64,000 nucleotides of DNA from Mactra quadrangularis (taxonomy: Eukaryota; Mollusca; Bivalvia; Venerida; Mactridae), in NCBI GenBank assembly GCA_025267735.1, contig CM046298.1, forward strand, positions 27,411,866-27,475,865, read 5' to 3'. Under the pieces are notes generated by a model. That model worked only from the letters and a program-made list of their open reading frames with translations, was not told where the DNA came from and made no database searches. The first letter of the stretch is position 1. Each line of letters opens with the position of its first letter. The position numbers and the translations under genes were made by a program. Positions 1 to 14,000 of this stretch are shown piece by piece.

Positions 1-85
1 GTTATTCCGGGATTCGATAAATAATTTTTCACAGGAAATACTGATAGATCCTTGTTTTGTGTATTTGATTAATGAAAATGTATAT

Positions 86-1432
86 TAGAGGTGAAACGAT
101 TAATCGCGGTTCACAAAGAATCGCGATTTTTAACGCTCGATTCGGTTCGATTCGGAAGAGGCAGTTTCGATTCGATTCTTTTTTTAAATACTGTCTTTTT
201 CAGTAGTTTTGTGAGTTGAATGAAACGCCCCTTTTAGGTTAAAATAAGCATTTTTTATAGTAAACTAAAATAGTGTACCCTTATTGACCGACGATTGTTA
301 ATGCAGATAAGAGTTGTAAAAAGTGAGACTGCCCGCTGCAATTATACATGTTAATTACGCGTACATGTCAATTAGACCTTATTGTCGGTCACACGCTGGG
401 AGATTAACTCGCTGACAGAAAATCGATAATGGAGTCATCAAGTTAGTTAACACGCTTGATATCGTTCATATATACCTAAGACTGGTACCTAGAGAGAATA
501 TAGTGATAAAGGGACCACCAAGATATAACCAGTCGATTAAGTTTTACACGATCGGCAATATTGGGGGATTTTTCTTTAGAAAAACAAATTAAACTTTTCA
601 CATCGTCGTTTCCTGAAAAATCATTTGTTAAATCAAGATAAAAACATTGAAAACAATAAGTTTTTTAATCACAAAAGATGTTTCATATGAAATTGCTATC
701 TAGCGTGGGTCGCGAAAATGAATGACATAACGCCGAAATGGTTGAAGCGATTTCGTTCCCTATGATAAGAAAGTTATAAATATAGATCTAGAGTTGATAA
801 AAATTAATTTGACGTTTATGATGTGATGAGAATTATTTTAAATCATGCCAGAGCCAAAAGAAAATATTTTGAAACAAACTAAATTAAGCTGGTCATAGTG
901 ATCTACATTTGCTGAATGCTTGAAATTTTTATTGTCTAAGCGTAACCTTAACTAGTCATTAATTATGGCATTGATGCACTGATGAATAATTTTATTTTGA
1001 TAATGACTTGAGTCATGTACTGTTTGTACGTACATGTAGGTAAGGAGAAATAAACAATTTGTCCATGGGCATTACTTTTCATTAAAAAGTTGGAAATAAT
1101 ACGATTTGTCATTTATATATGCTAAAATGCAGTAAAATATTTTTAACTATTCAAGCTCTAATACCTGTAAAATGGGTATTATTAAAGAATTAGAATAAGA
1201 ATTTTTCGTCTTCCGGGAGGGAGGTCCCTCAGATAAAAATGCACTGTTCTTAAATATATATATATTTATGTTCTATTGTCTTTGGGTTGTATCTCTTTCT
1301 TAATTCTTTTTATAATTTATTTTTTGTTATGTCCTATATAATTCCAGTAGAAAATCGAATTGAATCGAAAAATTGATTCATTTGATGAAAAATCGAAATC
1401 GAATCGAAAATTTTTGAATCGTTTCACCTCTA
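86..1432. mobile_element. Non-autonomous hAT-like DNA transposon
   Basis: Both ends read TAGAGGTGAAACGATT inward, a 16-bp perfect TIR. The element is flanked by the identical 8-bp target duplication ATGTATAT at 78-85 and 1433-1440, the hAT signature. Subterminal regions are rich in CGATTCGATT. No transposase ORF is visible in the 1347 bp. It lies in the FANCI intron before exon w1. Confidence 0.88.
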
Positions 1433-1955
1433 ATGTATATGTGTATGTTGTATATACATTTTTATAGAATTACTTTAATCATCTCAAAAACATTCATGTA
1501 CTACCAAGTACTTATTTGTGTGAATACTAGCTAGAATGGACGTGTGTTTTTGTTTCCCATGTTTTTGTGAATAGGTACCTAAGTTTGTCAAACTTGTTGA
1601 CCCTTAACAAAATTCCAATTTGGCATGGCCTTGGTATGTTCCTCACATATTCATGTTCTTAAATTAATCCCTGGTATTTGATTAAAAACATTTTGGTAAA
1701 ATCTTGTCTCCTTACAAATGTTAATTACTGTATAAGTTAAAATTTCCTCGGGAGATTTTTGTATATTTCCTAAACATGGCCGATGATGGGGTGAACTTAT
1801 ATTGCAGCATAAACAGTTTAAGTTGTCTCAACAAATTTTGAATTTTGATAAAGAAAATTCTAATATATCCTGGGAATCATTGCCTGAAATTTAGGTTTGT
1901 TGTTTGTTTATTCTTGATAGTCAGTTAATATATATGAGACCATATTATTCTTCAG

Positions 1956-2044
1956 GGACATAAGAAGTTAATACTTGAAGGTATTATAGAATTCTTTACT
2001 GAACAAGACAAACATCAAAAACCTACAAATGAAAGTGAATTCAG
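1956..2044 (+). CDS. FANCI: FANCI exon w1 (first in window)
   Basis: It begins after ttcag in phase 0 and ends before gtaaat in phase 2. It encodes [19 protein letters not shown] and a short linker, part of the N-terminal helical solenoid. Earlier exons lie upstream of the window. Confidence 0.9.
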
Positions 2045-5000
2045 GTAAATAACTTTCTCCTATACATGTATGTGATGAACTTGTGACTGTAAATCTGTTT
2101 CTGATATTGTCTTTTATAAAGGGAGGCCTTTAGGTTATGGAGGAATCATGGAAAACTGACTTGAAATTCCTTTAGGATACCTGGTAAAAGCAGTAATAGT
2201 CAAACCCTGCATATTATGCTTCAGAAGTCTTAGTTAAATGCTTTAAGGACATGCTAGCTAGCAAATTATTGATCCAACATTATTTTAATACTTGCTTGAA
2301 TATTTAAGGGGAAGTTTCAGTGACTTATTAAAATGTGACAATAAAGACAAATTTAAATAAGAAAGATTACTTGAAATTGGCTGGCCAATGATTGTTGAAG
2401 ATGTAAAGCAATAAAAAAAATGGTTATAAAGCCATAAAAAACCCGCTACCTTTAGGGTGTTTTTGTTTTTGATATTATGACAGTCTACAAAATTAGTGGG
2501 TATCCAGTTGCCTAGCACAACCACTTTTTAGTTCGAGCAACCAAAAATTTCTTTTGAGCAACCAAAATTCTACGATCAAGAGATTAGAGAGAACTAAATT
2601 GACCTGTTTGGGCAGCCTAATTTTATCATTTTTTTGGGGGGGGGGGGGTATCACCGTAGCTACACATTGTATAGGTGATATAACAGCAGTCAGTCAACCT
2701 ATTTACTCCTCCTTGAACAGCTAAATCTCTGGATTGCGCATACTTTCGTCAGTGACTGACAACTGCCCTACATAATTAAAAATCATTGGTAGGAGGGAGA
2801 ATGGCCATAGAAATAATTTCATGACTAAGCTCCTTGAAAGTATGCCCCGCCTGGGAATCAAACCCACGACCCCTCCATCAGTAGACTTGCATGCTACCAA
2901 CTGAGCTAGCCGGGCGACTGGCACCATGATTAATTGATTGATTAATATACTGTGATATATTACAGTGAAGATTTACTTGATGATGGCAGTAATGATGTGG
3001 AGACATTGAGACAGATTGAAGGAACTGTTATATTACATATAAGTTTTGCTGTAAAACAACATCAAGATCTTGGTAGAGAATTTATCAAATGTTTAAAGGT
3101 ATGACATTTATATAGTATGTTGGTGAAAGTGTTTAGAATCAATCTGATTACTCACTAATTTAGATCTGGCCGTTTTCTTACGAGTGTCACGTTTAGGTTA
3201 ACTTTTTCTCATTAAAATATTCATGACGAAATCGTTTTGTTAGTTACTTGTTTACATTGTCTTTGTCATGCAATTTGAAATGAGCCGTCCAATCCCAGAC
3301 ATTGAATAATACAGCTGTCAAATTAGCTTGCAAAACCTTGGTCTAAAAATAGAAATTACGAAATCAAAATGTTATAAATAGTATTTTGTCTTTAGATGAA
3401 AGCTACGTATTGACTGGTTTACACAAAGGTCATCTTGACGTTACCATCCATGCAAACCATAGAGATCCTGTAAGACAACGCTGTGCAGGATATCTGTTAA
3501 CAGCTATTGTTTCAGGATTAGCTACAAAGATCATGATTTTCAGACCAGAAAAAGGGGCTTTTATTCTAATTCTATGTAAAAGTTGATGTAATTAAGTAAA
3601 TCAGGGAGTTCAGGATTTTGAAAAGTTAGAACTTTCACCCATCATAATGTATGTCATGGTTAGTCAGAGTCATATTTTTAATTTGATATTCAATTCACCT
3701 TCTAATGATTCTTGGAATTCACCAAAAAGAGATTCCTATCTGCCATGAGCATTTATCTAGCTTCTGCTTTCTGATATAAAACACTGTGATGGGTGATTTG
3801 AACACTCAGCTTTTGATCAGATAGAGGTACATATAAGTGGACAACATTAACCTTTTTAATCATGGACATGAGACATCAATGGAAACAATACTAACATGTG
3901 TATCATCATCATCATCCAGTTTAGTTTAAACAGGTCGTTAATTATTCCTTTGTCAAGGGTGAGGCCTGTCTGTCTCATCTGGAGTGAAATCTTCCTCTCC
4001 ATGATTGGACATCTTTGGGGTTGGTGCCATCCATTTTTCTGTACCAGCCGATCACGCTTACCCAGGTATTTTCCAGATAAGCTTTGGTCTGCCTTGGTTA
4101 AATCTCTTACTTGGGAGGTCCAGCTCTTGCTACGTTCTACATGACCAAACCACTTCAGCCTGTTCGTTTGGAGAATGCTGGCAATATATATGATTTTATG
4201 GAATACCATATTTATCTTTGCCTGAAATGATTTATTATATCAATTAATTGACCAATATTTTTCATACTGATAAATGGAACTGATACATTGTTCTGTCTTT
4301 TCTGTAGTACATTGAAAGATCTTAGATCCATGTAATTTATGGGAAAAAAATGAAACAAATTGTAGATTATTATAATGAAAATTGGTCTCAGTATAGCATA
4401 TCATGTGTTCTGTTTTGAGTATTAAATGTCTTGAATGTCATTGATTTTTCAATTTGTTTCAGGGTTATCAAAACTGTAGTGCTGCTAAAATGTTCTCACC
4501 ATTCTCATTGGCCTTGGCTTTGTCTCTTGCTAGAATACTTCGTTTTGAAGATCAGGTACATGTTTGTTTTATTTATTGATATATTTTAGTTACAAGATCA
4601 TGAGTTCTATTATGTGATGCTCTAAAATTGATACTTGTGTTGCTAAAGTAGGAGCAGTGGCCTAGTGGTAGGACACGCGCTTAGGGATCGAGAGGTCCTA
4701 TGTTCGAATCCCACAATCAAACATTGCTTTACTCCACCCAGGTGTAAATGGGTACCTTTAGGGTCACGCACTGTATGCTGTGGCTGCAATCTGCACCATA
4801 TGTTAACAGTTGGTGTGTGACTTGATGGTCAGGAAGTTAATGTCTAGAGTTGACTGAATAGTGATACTAATAGTAGACTTCAAAAACCCTTGCTTTATGC
4901 ATTAAGCTTTAAGTTAAAATTATTTTTAAAAGTGATCAATTGAGTGATCAAAGTAAGTATTGGATAGTTAGTGGTCAAATTTTTTTTTTCAAATTCAAAC

Positions 5001-8000
5001 TTTTATTGCGCAAAAAGGCCTCCGGCCTATACACAAATATATAATCAAATACGTACATATACATATTTAACAATACATGGCTTGACTAGAATGACAATAA
5101 GTGTACTAAGTCTTGTTAGCTAATCATTGACAAATATTGGTCTCGTTCTTTAAATGAATGGTATAAAAACATAGCAACATTTCTCACAATAAACATATTA
5201 TCAGACGACATAAACTCATAGAATACTGCCAATGATTGGCATCTATGGTTTAAACTTGGCAGATATTTTGATCTAATGGTACTGTATAAAGGGCATGACA
5301 TCAGAAAATGCGGCTCGTCTTCAATATATACCTCACAATATGGACATGTACGGTATGGTCTAGGAAGACCAAAATGTCTGCCATGTCTGCCAAGTACAGC
5401 ATCATTACATGCATTGGTGTTAACTTGCAGAAAACGTTTACATGCATAGTCAGTCACTAGTTCAGACATCTTATAAGAATATCTTTTTACAACCTATTTT
5501 TGGTTACTGAACAATATATTTGACTTGAAACTCAAGTTGATGGGTTTTCCCATTCGGAACTCCTCGGCCATTTGCTACGAATAACCTCAGACATATTTAG
5601 GCGCCATTTGGAACTTCTGGTGTTGAAGTAAACAAATACAAGATCATTTAGGTGATGAGTGATGTTTTGTTTTTACTCTGTAAATTTGAAATAACACAGT
5701 TCAATGATATCGCTACCAAATATTTGGTTCAATATCTAACATAGAAATATGTTTTGAAAAAGATCTGTGTGTATACTACAAGAACTATTTTGCATTTAAC
5801 CATTACGTGCTTCGCCTCGCGTAGGGTATTAAAAACCCAAGCCGCCAGGGTAGACCCCGCGAATCCTTCCAAGATTCATGAAAGGTGGAGGTGTTCCAAA
5901 TGTGGTTTGTATCAGATGTACCTATGTGGAACTAAGATGACATAGCTATTTATTTTGTCCACCCTGCTAGCTCAGTCGGTAGCAAGTCTACTGATTGAGG
6001 GTTCGTGGGTTTGATTCCCGGGCGGGGCATACTTTCGTGGAGCTTGATCATGAAATTATTTCTATGGCCATTCTCCCTCCTTCCAATGATTCTTAATTAC
6101 ATAGGGCAGTTGTAAGTCACTGACAAAAGTATGGGCTTAGTAGTTGGTTAACAGCTAAATCCAGAGATTTAGCCTTTCTAGGAACAGTGAGTAGGTTGTC
6201 TGATCGCCGTAATATTACTATAAAATGTGTTGCCAGGGCGTTAATCCCAACAAAAACAAACAAGCTATTTATTTTTCTAGATATATGATGTTTTAAAGTC
6301 TTGTTGTTTACTTTTCTAGATATATGATTTGTTAAAGTCAACATTATTAAAGAGTTATAAAGATATAGAGAAATATAACATGTCATGTTGGATACAAGAT
6401 GTTATAACTGATGTTACACCTATAGAGGATTATGTTCTACAAACTATTCAAAACAGGTAAAACCTACTACTGTAACAGTTTTGTATCCAGGGTTCATGAT
6501 CACGCGATTCCTGCTGTTTTTAATTTTAATCCTGCAATTATAAATTTTCGAGGGTGGCAACTCCAGCACAATCAGAAATAATTTCCCTCTCTGCATAGGT
6601 CCGTGCGCAAAGAACTTGCATTTCAGAAGAAAAAAATTTTCTTTGGAAATACATGTATACGCTTATAAGTCTATTAAAAATGTATCAAATCAAGTTTGTT
6701 GCGCTATACATGTCATAATATATTTATGATTACAGTACATATGGCTGGGATCATGTTGTACAAGGTTTAGTACAACTTGGATTTATCTTAATGGATTCAT
6801 TTGGACCTAAAGCAGCATTTGGACGTTTAGATCTTTTACCAGCAGTACAGTCTGGTCCTACGCATGTAGCTTGTCAACTTGGTACAAAAATACTACTGAA
6901 TACTTTCAAGGTAAAGTGGAACTCTTCCTTTATTTATATTGACTTAAGATTGGCCAAAACTTACTTCTTTTTATAGAACAGAACACAACAAACCTTTATG
7001 TTACCTCAAATCACTAAACATTACATATGAGTAAATCAAATGTATGATGTATTAATAAATAAAAAAGAGAATATGATAATAATATGTTTATAGTGAGGTA
7101 TTAACAAAGTCATATAAGACATTCTAGCTTAGTGGTGTCTAGTAGAGCCCCCATTGATTCTAATGATATTGCTGTATAGTTAATATTTATTTTCTGATCA
7201 ATAATCAATATGCATTTTGAAATATGGATAATAAAGCCTATATAGGTAAATGAATAAAAGTCACTAAGTGAGACGAACCATCTTTCGTAAGCAGAAACAA
7301 GTGCGCTGTCATAATATGATCTGATATCAGGGATAGGTCTTAAACATTGACAGCGCCCCCAAATACCTTTAGTCTAAAGAAGGTATAACATTCATGACAA
7401 ATATACATCTATTAATGAGTATATGACAACCAACATCAATGGTCTGTATAGTACTGCAGTGAAGGTATGGATATATATTGGTGTATCATAGATATTTATT
7501 TTTCTTTTATCGATATCATCGAAACGCTTCGAGTCTTAATAAGTGACAGCTCTAGTGTCAAGTTTGAAGCAGAAAATAATTGCTGCCTATTGCTTTTGAT
7601 ATGCAGTCAGTTCATTGTTATTTTCAACTTTGATTGGACTAAGTTGATAAATAGACAAGATAATCCACTGTCCAGATGAACTATTTCAAGTTCAGTGATC
7701 AATCCTCTCAATGGACAATGAATTGACTCACCTTCACAATAAAACTTTTTAAAAAATGTGGAAGAGTAGTGTACAATTACATCTGACCAAGCTTACCAAA
7801 AAAAAAAAAAAAAAAATCAAGTAATTGTGGTTTTTATAATGTTTTACATGTTAATGTATGTGATAAATCTTGTAATTACAGGCACATGAGATGGTTCGCT
7901 GTGAAATATTAGATCAGATATTTAATAGAGTTATAACTAAGGCATCATCTCCTGTATCACACTTTCTAGGTATTTTAACATATTGTTTTATTACATGAGG

Positions 8001-11000
8001 TTTCTCTATATTTGGTTGCTGACTGTAGCAAATCCTTACATTAGGCCATACATGCACAACTAAAGGGATAATTAGTACTGCTATTAAAGTACTCCTGTTT
8101 ATGCTTTAATATGCCAAAGATGCATTGAATACATTGATGTACATAATATTTATGATAGCTAAATGTAAGGGAAATTTCCTATGTATCATATCTCTTTGAT
8201 GTATAACTAATAATAATTTTGTGTTAATGTACTCCATCAAAACCCCATGTTCAACAGCGCTTTTTGTGCTTTGATATTGTATGAAATTTATTGATTCATA
8301 GAGTAATTTCTATGGCAGTCACCGCGAAACATGGCAGACCAAAAGACAAATCCTGTAAAAAATAAGAAGGCTGTCTATATCTTCAGGTTTACAGGACCAA
8401 TTGTCTGGCAAAAGAATTGATCTCATCTACATAGTTTTCAATTCATCAAAATGTGTAAAATGTCTCCAGTCTTGTAAGACTTGGTTTGGTTTTATAAAAT
8501 GTTGATCTTCTCAGGACCTACTGTCTCGTAATAAACTGTTAAGTTTTGCTATGACTGTTCTATGGTTATTCTCTTTCCCACCTCCATGTCAAGTAGGGCC
8601 TCTGTCAGCAACTAGCAAGGGTATTAGCTTAGTACTAGGTTAAAAGCTTAAACCCAGAGATCTTTGCTTAACCATGGATCATGAGTAGGACTACTTATTT
8701 CCAGTTTTGACTGAGAAAAAAACCCATGAATTTGCTGGGTTCTACTCTAACATTATCCCGGGACTCCAAGGATCTCAAAACTTTGGAATCCCAGAGGTTC
8801 TAAGCTAGGGATTCTGTCAGGATCCGTAAAATGCCATGAAATTGTTTTTCACTAGATTTAACTGCCAATCTGTATCCAAATGTTCTGTCTTTTATTGGAG
8901 GAATCCCTAACATTACGGAGGAATCCTTGAGTAACTAACTAGGGATTCCTTTGGGATCCTTGGTAAAAACAGTTAGTGTCAAACCCTGAATCTGAGCTCC
9001 GAATATGAACTATTTATTTTTTTCTTCAATTTCAGAGTTGCTAGGAAATATAGTGTTTGCTGCACCTCAACTGTTGTTAGATTCTATTACTAAAATTCGT
9101 GAGATGTTTGATTATATTGCCTATTTGTCTCTGGGTTCGGCTGAAGGACTTTTAAGGGCCATACAACCCTTGTTAAAACTAAGCATGAATTTAAAGGATT
9201 CCCTTATAGTTGTACTAAGAAAAGCAATGTTTTCAAGGTAAACAATTAGGTCATATGTTGATTTCTACAATGTAGTTGTATAATTTTCAACGAAAAAATT
9301 CGGCTTATATATTGGTGAAACACAGGGGTTTGTGCGGCAGGCGGCAGTGTTCTTTAAGGTGGATTGATAATGATATAGGTGCATTTCTCTTCTTTAATTT
9401 AACATTTGAGCACCTTTTTCTGCATAAATTAAACATATGAGCACTTTTCTTTTCTTAAATTTAACATTAAAGCACTTTTCTTTTTAAATTTAACATTGGA
9501 GCACTTTTCTCTTCTTAAATTAAATATAAAGGAGGTCTTCATGGCCAAACTTTATTGTACATTGTATAATTTGTAGACAACTTGAATCCAGGAAGATTGG
9601 TGCAAGTGGATTTCTGATGATATTAAAACATTTTAAAGTATTGGGAGGTTTACCATCAAGTCAATGCAGTCAGCCATCTTTGTCAGCTAGCCAGGTACAT
9701 TAAATGTCTAACTATTTGTTTCTGATAACTCAGGTCTATAGTGCAGTCGGCCATGCTGTGGATTTTGAATCTAGTATCCTGAAGGAGTTGTTAGTTGGAG
9801 CCTCACTCGAGCTGGTTATACAATAAGGATAAGAATGAATCCAAATTGATCATTTGTTAGCCGGATTTTTTCAACAGAAAAAATTCGGCTAATAGTTTGG
9901 TGAAACACTGGTGGGCAGGTGGGCGTCCGGTGTCCATAACAATTGCGTTAAAGTTTTCAATTTAGCATATCTTTCTGCCATTCATTGTCAGATCTTTATG
10001 AAACTTCATACAATGATAACATACTTTGTGATGAACAGAATTAGAAAGTAACCACAACTCTATCTGGCTTTATTATGGATTATTTCCCTTTTTGTAATTT
10101 TTGCGTTTAAGTTTTTAAATCAGGCTTTAATGTGGTTTGCACATAACATTTCTTGTATATTTTCAGGTGAATGTAGACATACATGTACATGTACCACATA
10201 ATTCTTCTAGTAATGAAGCATTATGTCTAGAAATACTAGGTAATTTAAGAAGATGTTTATCTCAACAAGCAGATGTTAGATTGATGTTATATCAGGTATA
10301 GGATAACTATTTATGTCTTTATTTATCTAGACATTCCTGTTAATGTTGCTGACATCAGATCTCTGTAATGCCTGAGTCCCATAAAATCGTGGCTTGTTGC
10401 GGACCAATACATGCAGACAGCCATAAGCCGTGGGAAGCCTTGCGTATTAAGGTGACGGTATGCACATGACACAAAACAACACACCCGTACGGAGCCGTAG
10501 CTAGAAGATATGCTAGTTTAATCCATACTCGGCCACAAATTTCTTCACGATTTGACTTTGAAACTGATATGTGTATCCAAGGCTCATCTCACGGACCCTT
10601 GAAAAAACGTAACAGTCCGTACAGGTACGCAAGAGTTTGTTAGGGTCCTTGCAAAGCTTGATCCCACGGTGCCTGTATTGTGCCTTCACAGCTATTTTTA
10701 TGTTTATGTGACTGTAGCTTAACTTCTTACTCTTATATTGGGTATACTGTCTACCCGTGTATTTAGGCAACTAATGGATTTAAAACATAAATCATTGAGT
10801 CAAATTATGTAAACTATGTGTTATATTGTATTTCATCAATTAATTATTAGATTCAATTATTTTAATATGCTTTCCATCGGCCATTTTATCTTTTTCAGTG
10901 TTAATTTACATAGCGATCATAGCATCTTGAATTCTGACATAATGCACTTTCTACCAATGCAAATATATAGATATTGACCAAATTTCTAAAAATTGACACT

Positions 11001-14000
11001 CAACACACCTGTTCACTTTGATAATGTGTGCACATGCATACTGTCAGCATAACATTACTGAATATTTTTATAGGCATGCAATCTTCGACCATGATCGGTG
11101 AATATAAACAATTATAATTCGGCATATTCATATTAAAAGTTAACAAAAAAAATGTAAGAAATTGAAGTTGTGATGTACTGTTGGTATAGTCAGACAATAT
11201 TAATCTGAGCTTGACTTATAAATTAAACTCAGTATTTACAGTCTATTTTTGTCTTCGTTTGTAAATTGTGCTTTATCGGAAGCTTCTGCAAAATACACAT
11301 ACTGAATTATTAATTTTGTTTTCATGATACTTTGAAACTGTGCCACACTTACGTATTTCCTCATAAACAAAAATTGATTTAAAGTCACATAGATTGTTAT
11401 AACCATGTGTATAATCGGATACACGCTTACGGAAACTCACGATTTAATGTGAGTGTAGCGTGTAATAATTATAATAAGATAGTTCAAGCTCGGGTCAATA
11501 TTGTCTGACTATAGAAAACCCTCACAATAAGATCAATAACACTGTTGTTGTAAATTGGATGTGAGGCAGGACTAAAATTTTTAATGATATAATTTGTACC
11601 ACAGGGACTGGTAGATGTATTAGATAGGAACACACAGTTACAAGAACCTGTGTTATCAATGTTAATGACTCAGTTAAAATGTTATTATGAGAAAAATGAA
11701 GATGTGAATCCCCCATTAAAACTTGAACCATGTATCATTGGGCAAGAAGATCAAGTATTCCTTGCTGAACCATTGGTATTTATGTAACTTTTACTTAGAT
11801 AAATATGTATTTTTGATCCTACTCTATATTAGATTGGATTTCTAAAACTAAAGAAGGTATTTTGGGTTAATGTTAATGGACTTGATCAGGATTCAAACTT
11901 ATGGGTTTTACTTTGGGTACAAACAAACATGTATTGCAACTATTTAAAGCATGTATACAGAGGACGATTTGTATTAATGTAATTTGTGAGCTATTTGGCA
12001 GCAATATGTTGGAAATTTTGCTTGTACCTTGTCAGTTTGGGTGGAAAAACCAAGATTTTTGGCGTGCTCAATTGAAAATTCCTAATTTAGAACTGGGAGA
12101 ACTCCTATCAAATGCGTCGAAACTGTGTTGTTCTGGCAGCGTTCTACCCAATCCATGGAAATAGGTGGTGTGAATGGTATCAGACACTGTTAATTATACC
12201 CAATATGGCAGGGGCAGCACTGCAAACATGAGTTTGATGTTTGGAAAGCGATTGTTGTTAAAATTATACCTTTGCCCGATTTTTTACGATAACAACTCAA
12301 CTATTTTTTATAAATAAAGAAAGAAGGGAGTATATTTGCTATGGATATTACCTTTTGATTCAGTTCCGACAACCAATTTCACTCCTTTAGCAGATTCTGT
12401 GAAAGAGTGGGAATTTGATTCTGGCACAGTTCCAATCTGATTAAAACCCGATCTACAATTTTACCGCTTGCATACTCGCTAATGTAGATCTGGCCTTTTC
12501 CAAACGAAGGTCACGTTCAGGTGACCTTTTCTCAATATAATATTCATGACGAAATTGTTATGATAGGTAACTTGTTTACATCGTCTACGTCACGAAATTT
12601 GAAATGAGCCGCCCAATCGCAGCCTGTGAATATTACCGCGGTTAAATTAGCAAGCAAAACTTGGTCTAAATATAGAAATTACGAAATCAAAATGTGATTA
12701 ACAGTGTTTTCGTCTAGATGAAAGCTACGCATTGATTGGTCGACACAAAGTTCATCTAGACGTGACCTCAAAGGGAAAAAGTACAGATCCAGTACGACCG
12801 TGGTCTACTGGATATGTGTTTACTCAGATTGGCACAGTTCTGACAGCCCAATTAAGCACACCTTTTGAGTTCTGTATATCGAGGGTTGCCTGCAAGACTG
12901 TAGTAACTTGCTCCTTAACGCAATGCACTAACTACAGTCCTGCAGTCAACCCTTGATACGTTATATTTTTAACTTGAGAACAATTATGCAGTTGGTATGG
13001 CCGAGTTGTTACAATATTGGACAGGTTGTCTTTGGTTTAAGTATCTTGGCATGGTTTGGAACTTTATCCAAAAGCTCTCCTTCAGTCCTTGATTTTGTAA
13101 GAAACTTTATAATAATGATAATTTTTTAGTATTAGAGGACCTGGAACTTGACTTAAGAGGGATTAATCTAAATTTCAAGTAAATTTGTAATGTTTACTCA
13201 TTCATATGTTTGCCATCATAACCAAGGACCACAATGGAAATAAAGTTTGTGTTATCCTTGGTATTGGGATGCATGTCATGCTACCATTCTCAATTGCTTT
13301 TTTGCATATTATCTTTTAAATCATTGGGCGCGTTGCTTAAGCATTTCGCTAGGTATCACTTCGTAGCAAAATCATAGGAAACTACTTGCTACAAGATATC
13401 GCTTCATTTCGCTACGTAGCAAATGCTAGCAAAAAAATTCTTCGCTACGTGAAAGTGCTTTAACAAATCAAAATGGCTGCCTAGGCAATAATGTGACTTC
13501 CTGTTTGCCGACAATTTGGTTTTTATGTTATCTACCATATCAATCATAATTTAACAGAGTGACTGTGCTACATTTTGAAAATATGATGTGAAAATACAAG
13601 TACTGTTGACGTTAGTACAAGTTTTTACTTCAATAGAAGTGCAGGACTAAAATTCTAAAATATTATGAATTTATTTTCAGGGTCATTTATTATCATGTAT
13701 ACAGTTATGTTTAGTGAAATCACATGAGATAAAAACAAAACAACAAACTGCTGATGATAGTGATGATGATGACGATGATGATGATGATGATGATGACCAC
13801 TCTGTGCAGAAAGAATTAGAGAAAATGATGCAATCACTTATAAATAGAATGATCACTTCAGAAATGGAAGACTTTGAACTGGTTAGTTGTTGATCTTTCT
13901 TAAATTGGCTTGATTAATTTATCTTATTTGTTTGAAGAGGTAGCAACAGTACTTTTTTACCAGGCTGTGATTCCAGCAGTTGTTGGTTGCTAGAGCAGGG

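Noticed and set aside
33..90. Possible FANCI exon just before the hAT element
   Set aside because: It follows an acceptor-like ttttcacag and ends at gaggtgaaa, but all three frames contain stops and the donor is the TIR of the transposon.
4005..4193. Small + strand frames over 3896-4193
   Set aside because: They are shadows of the - strand LINE fragment.
6281..6319. Alternative start of FANCI exon w4
   Set aside because: Reading from the upstream acceptor gives an in-frame TAG directly before the normal exon.
13655..13837. His-rich small protein on the - strand
   Set aside because: It is the antisense of the poly-Asp GAT run in FANCI exon w11.
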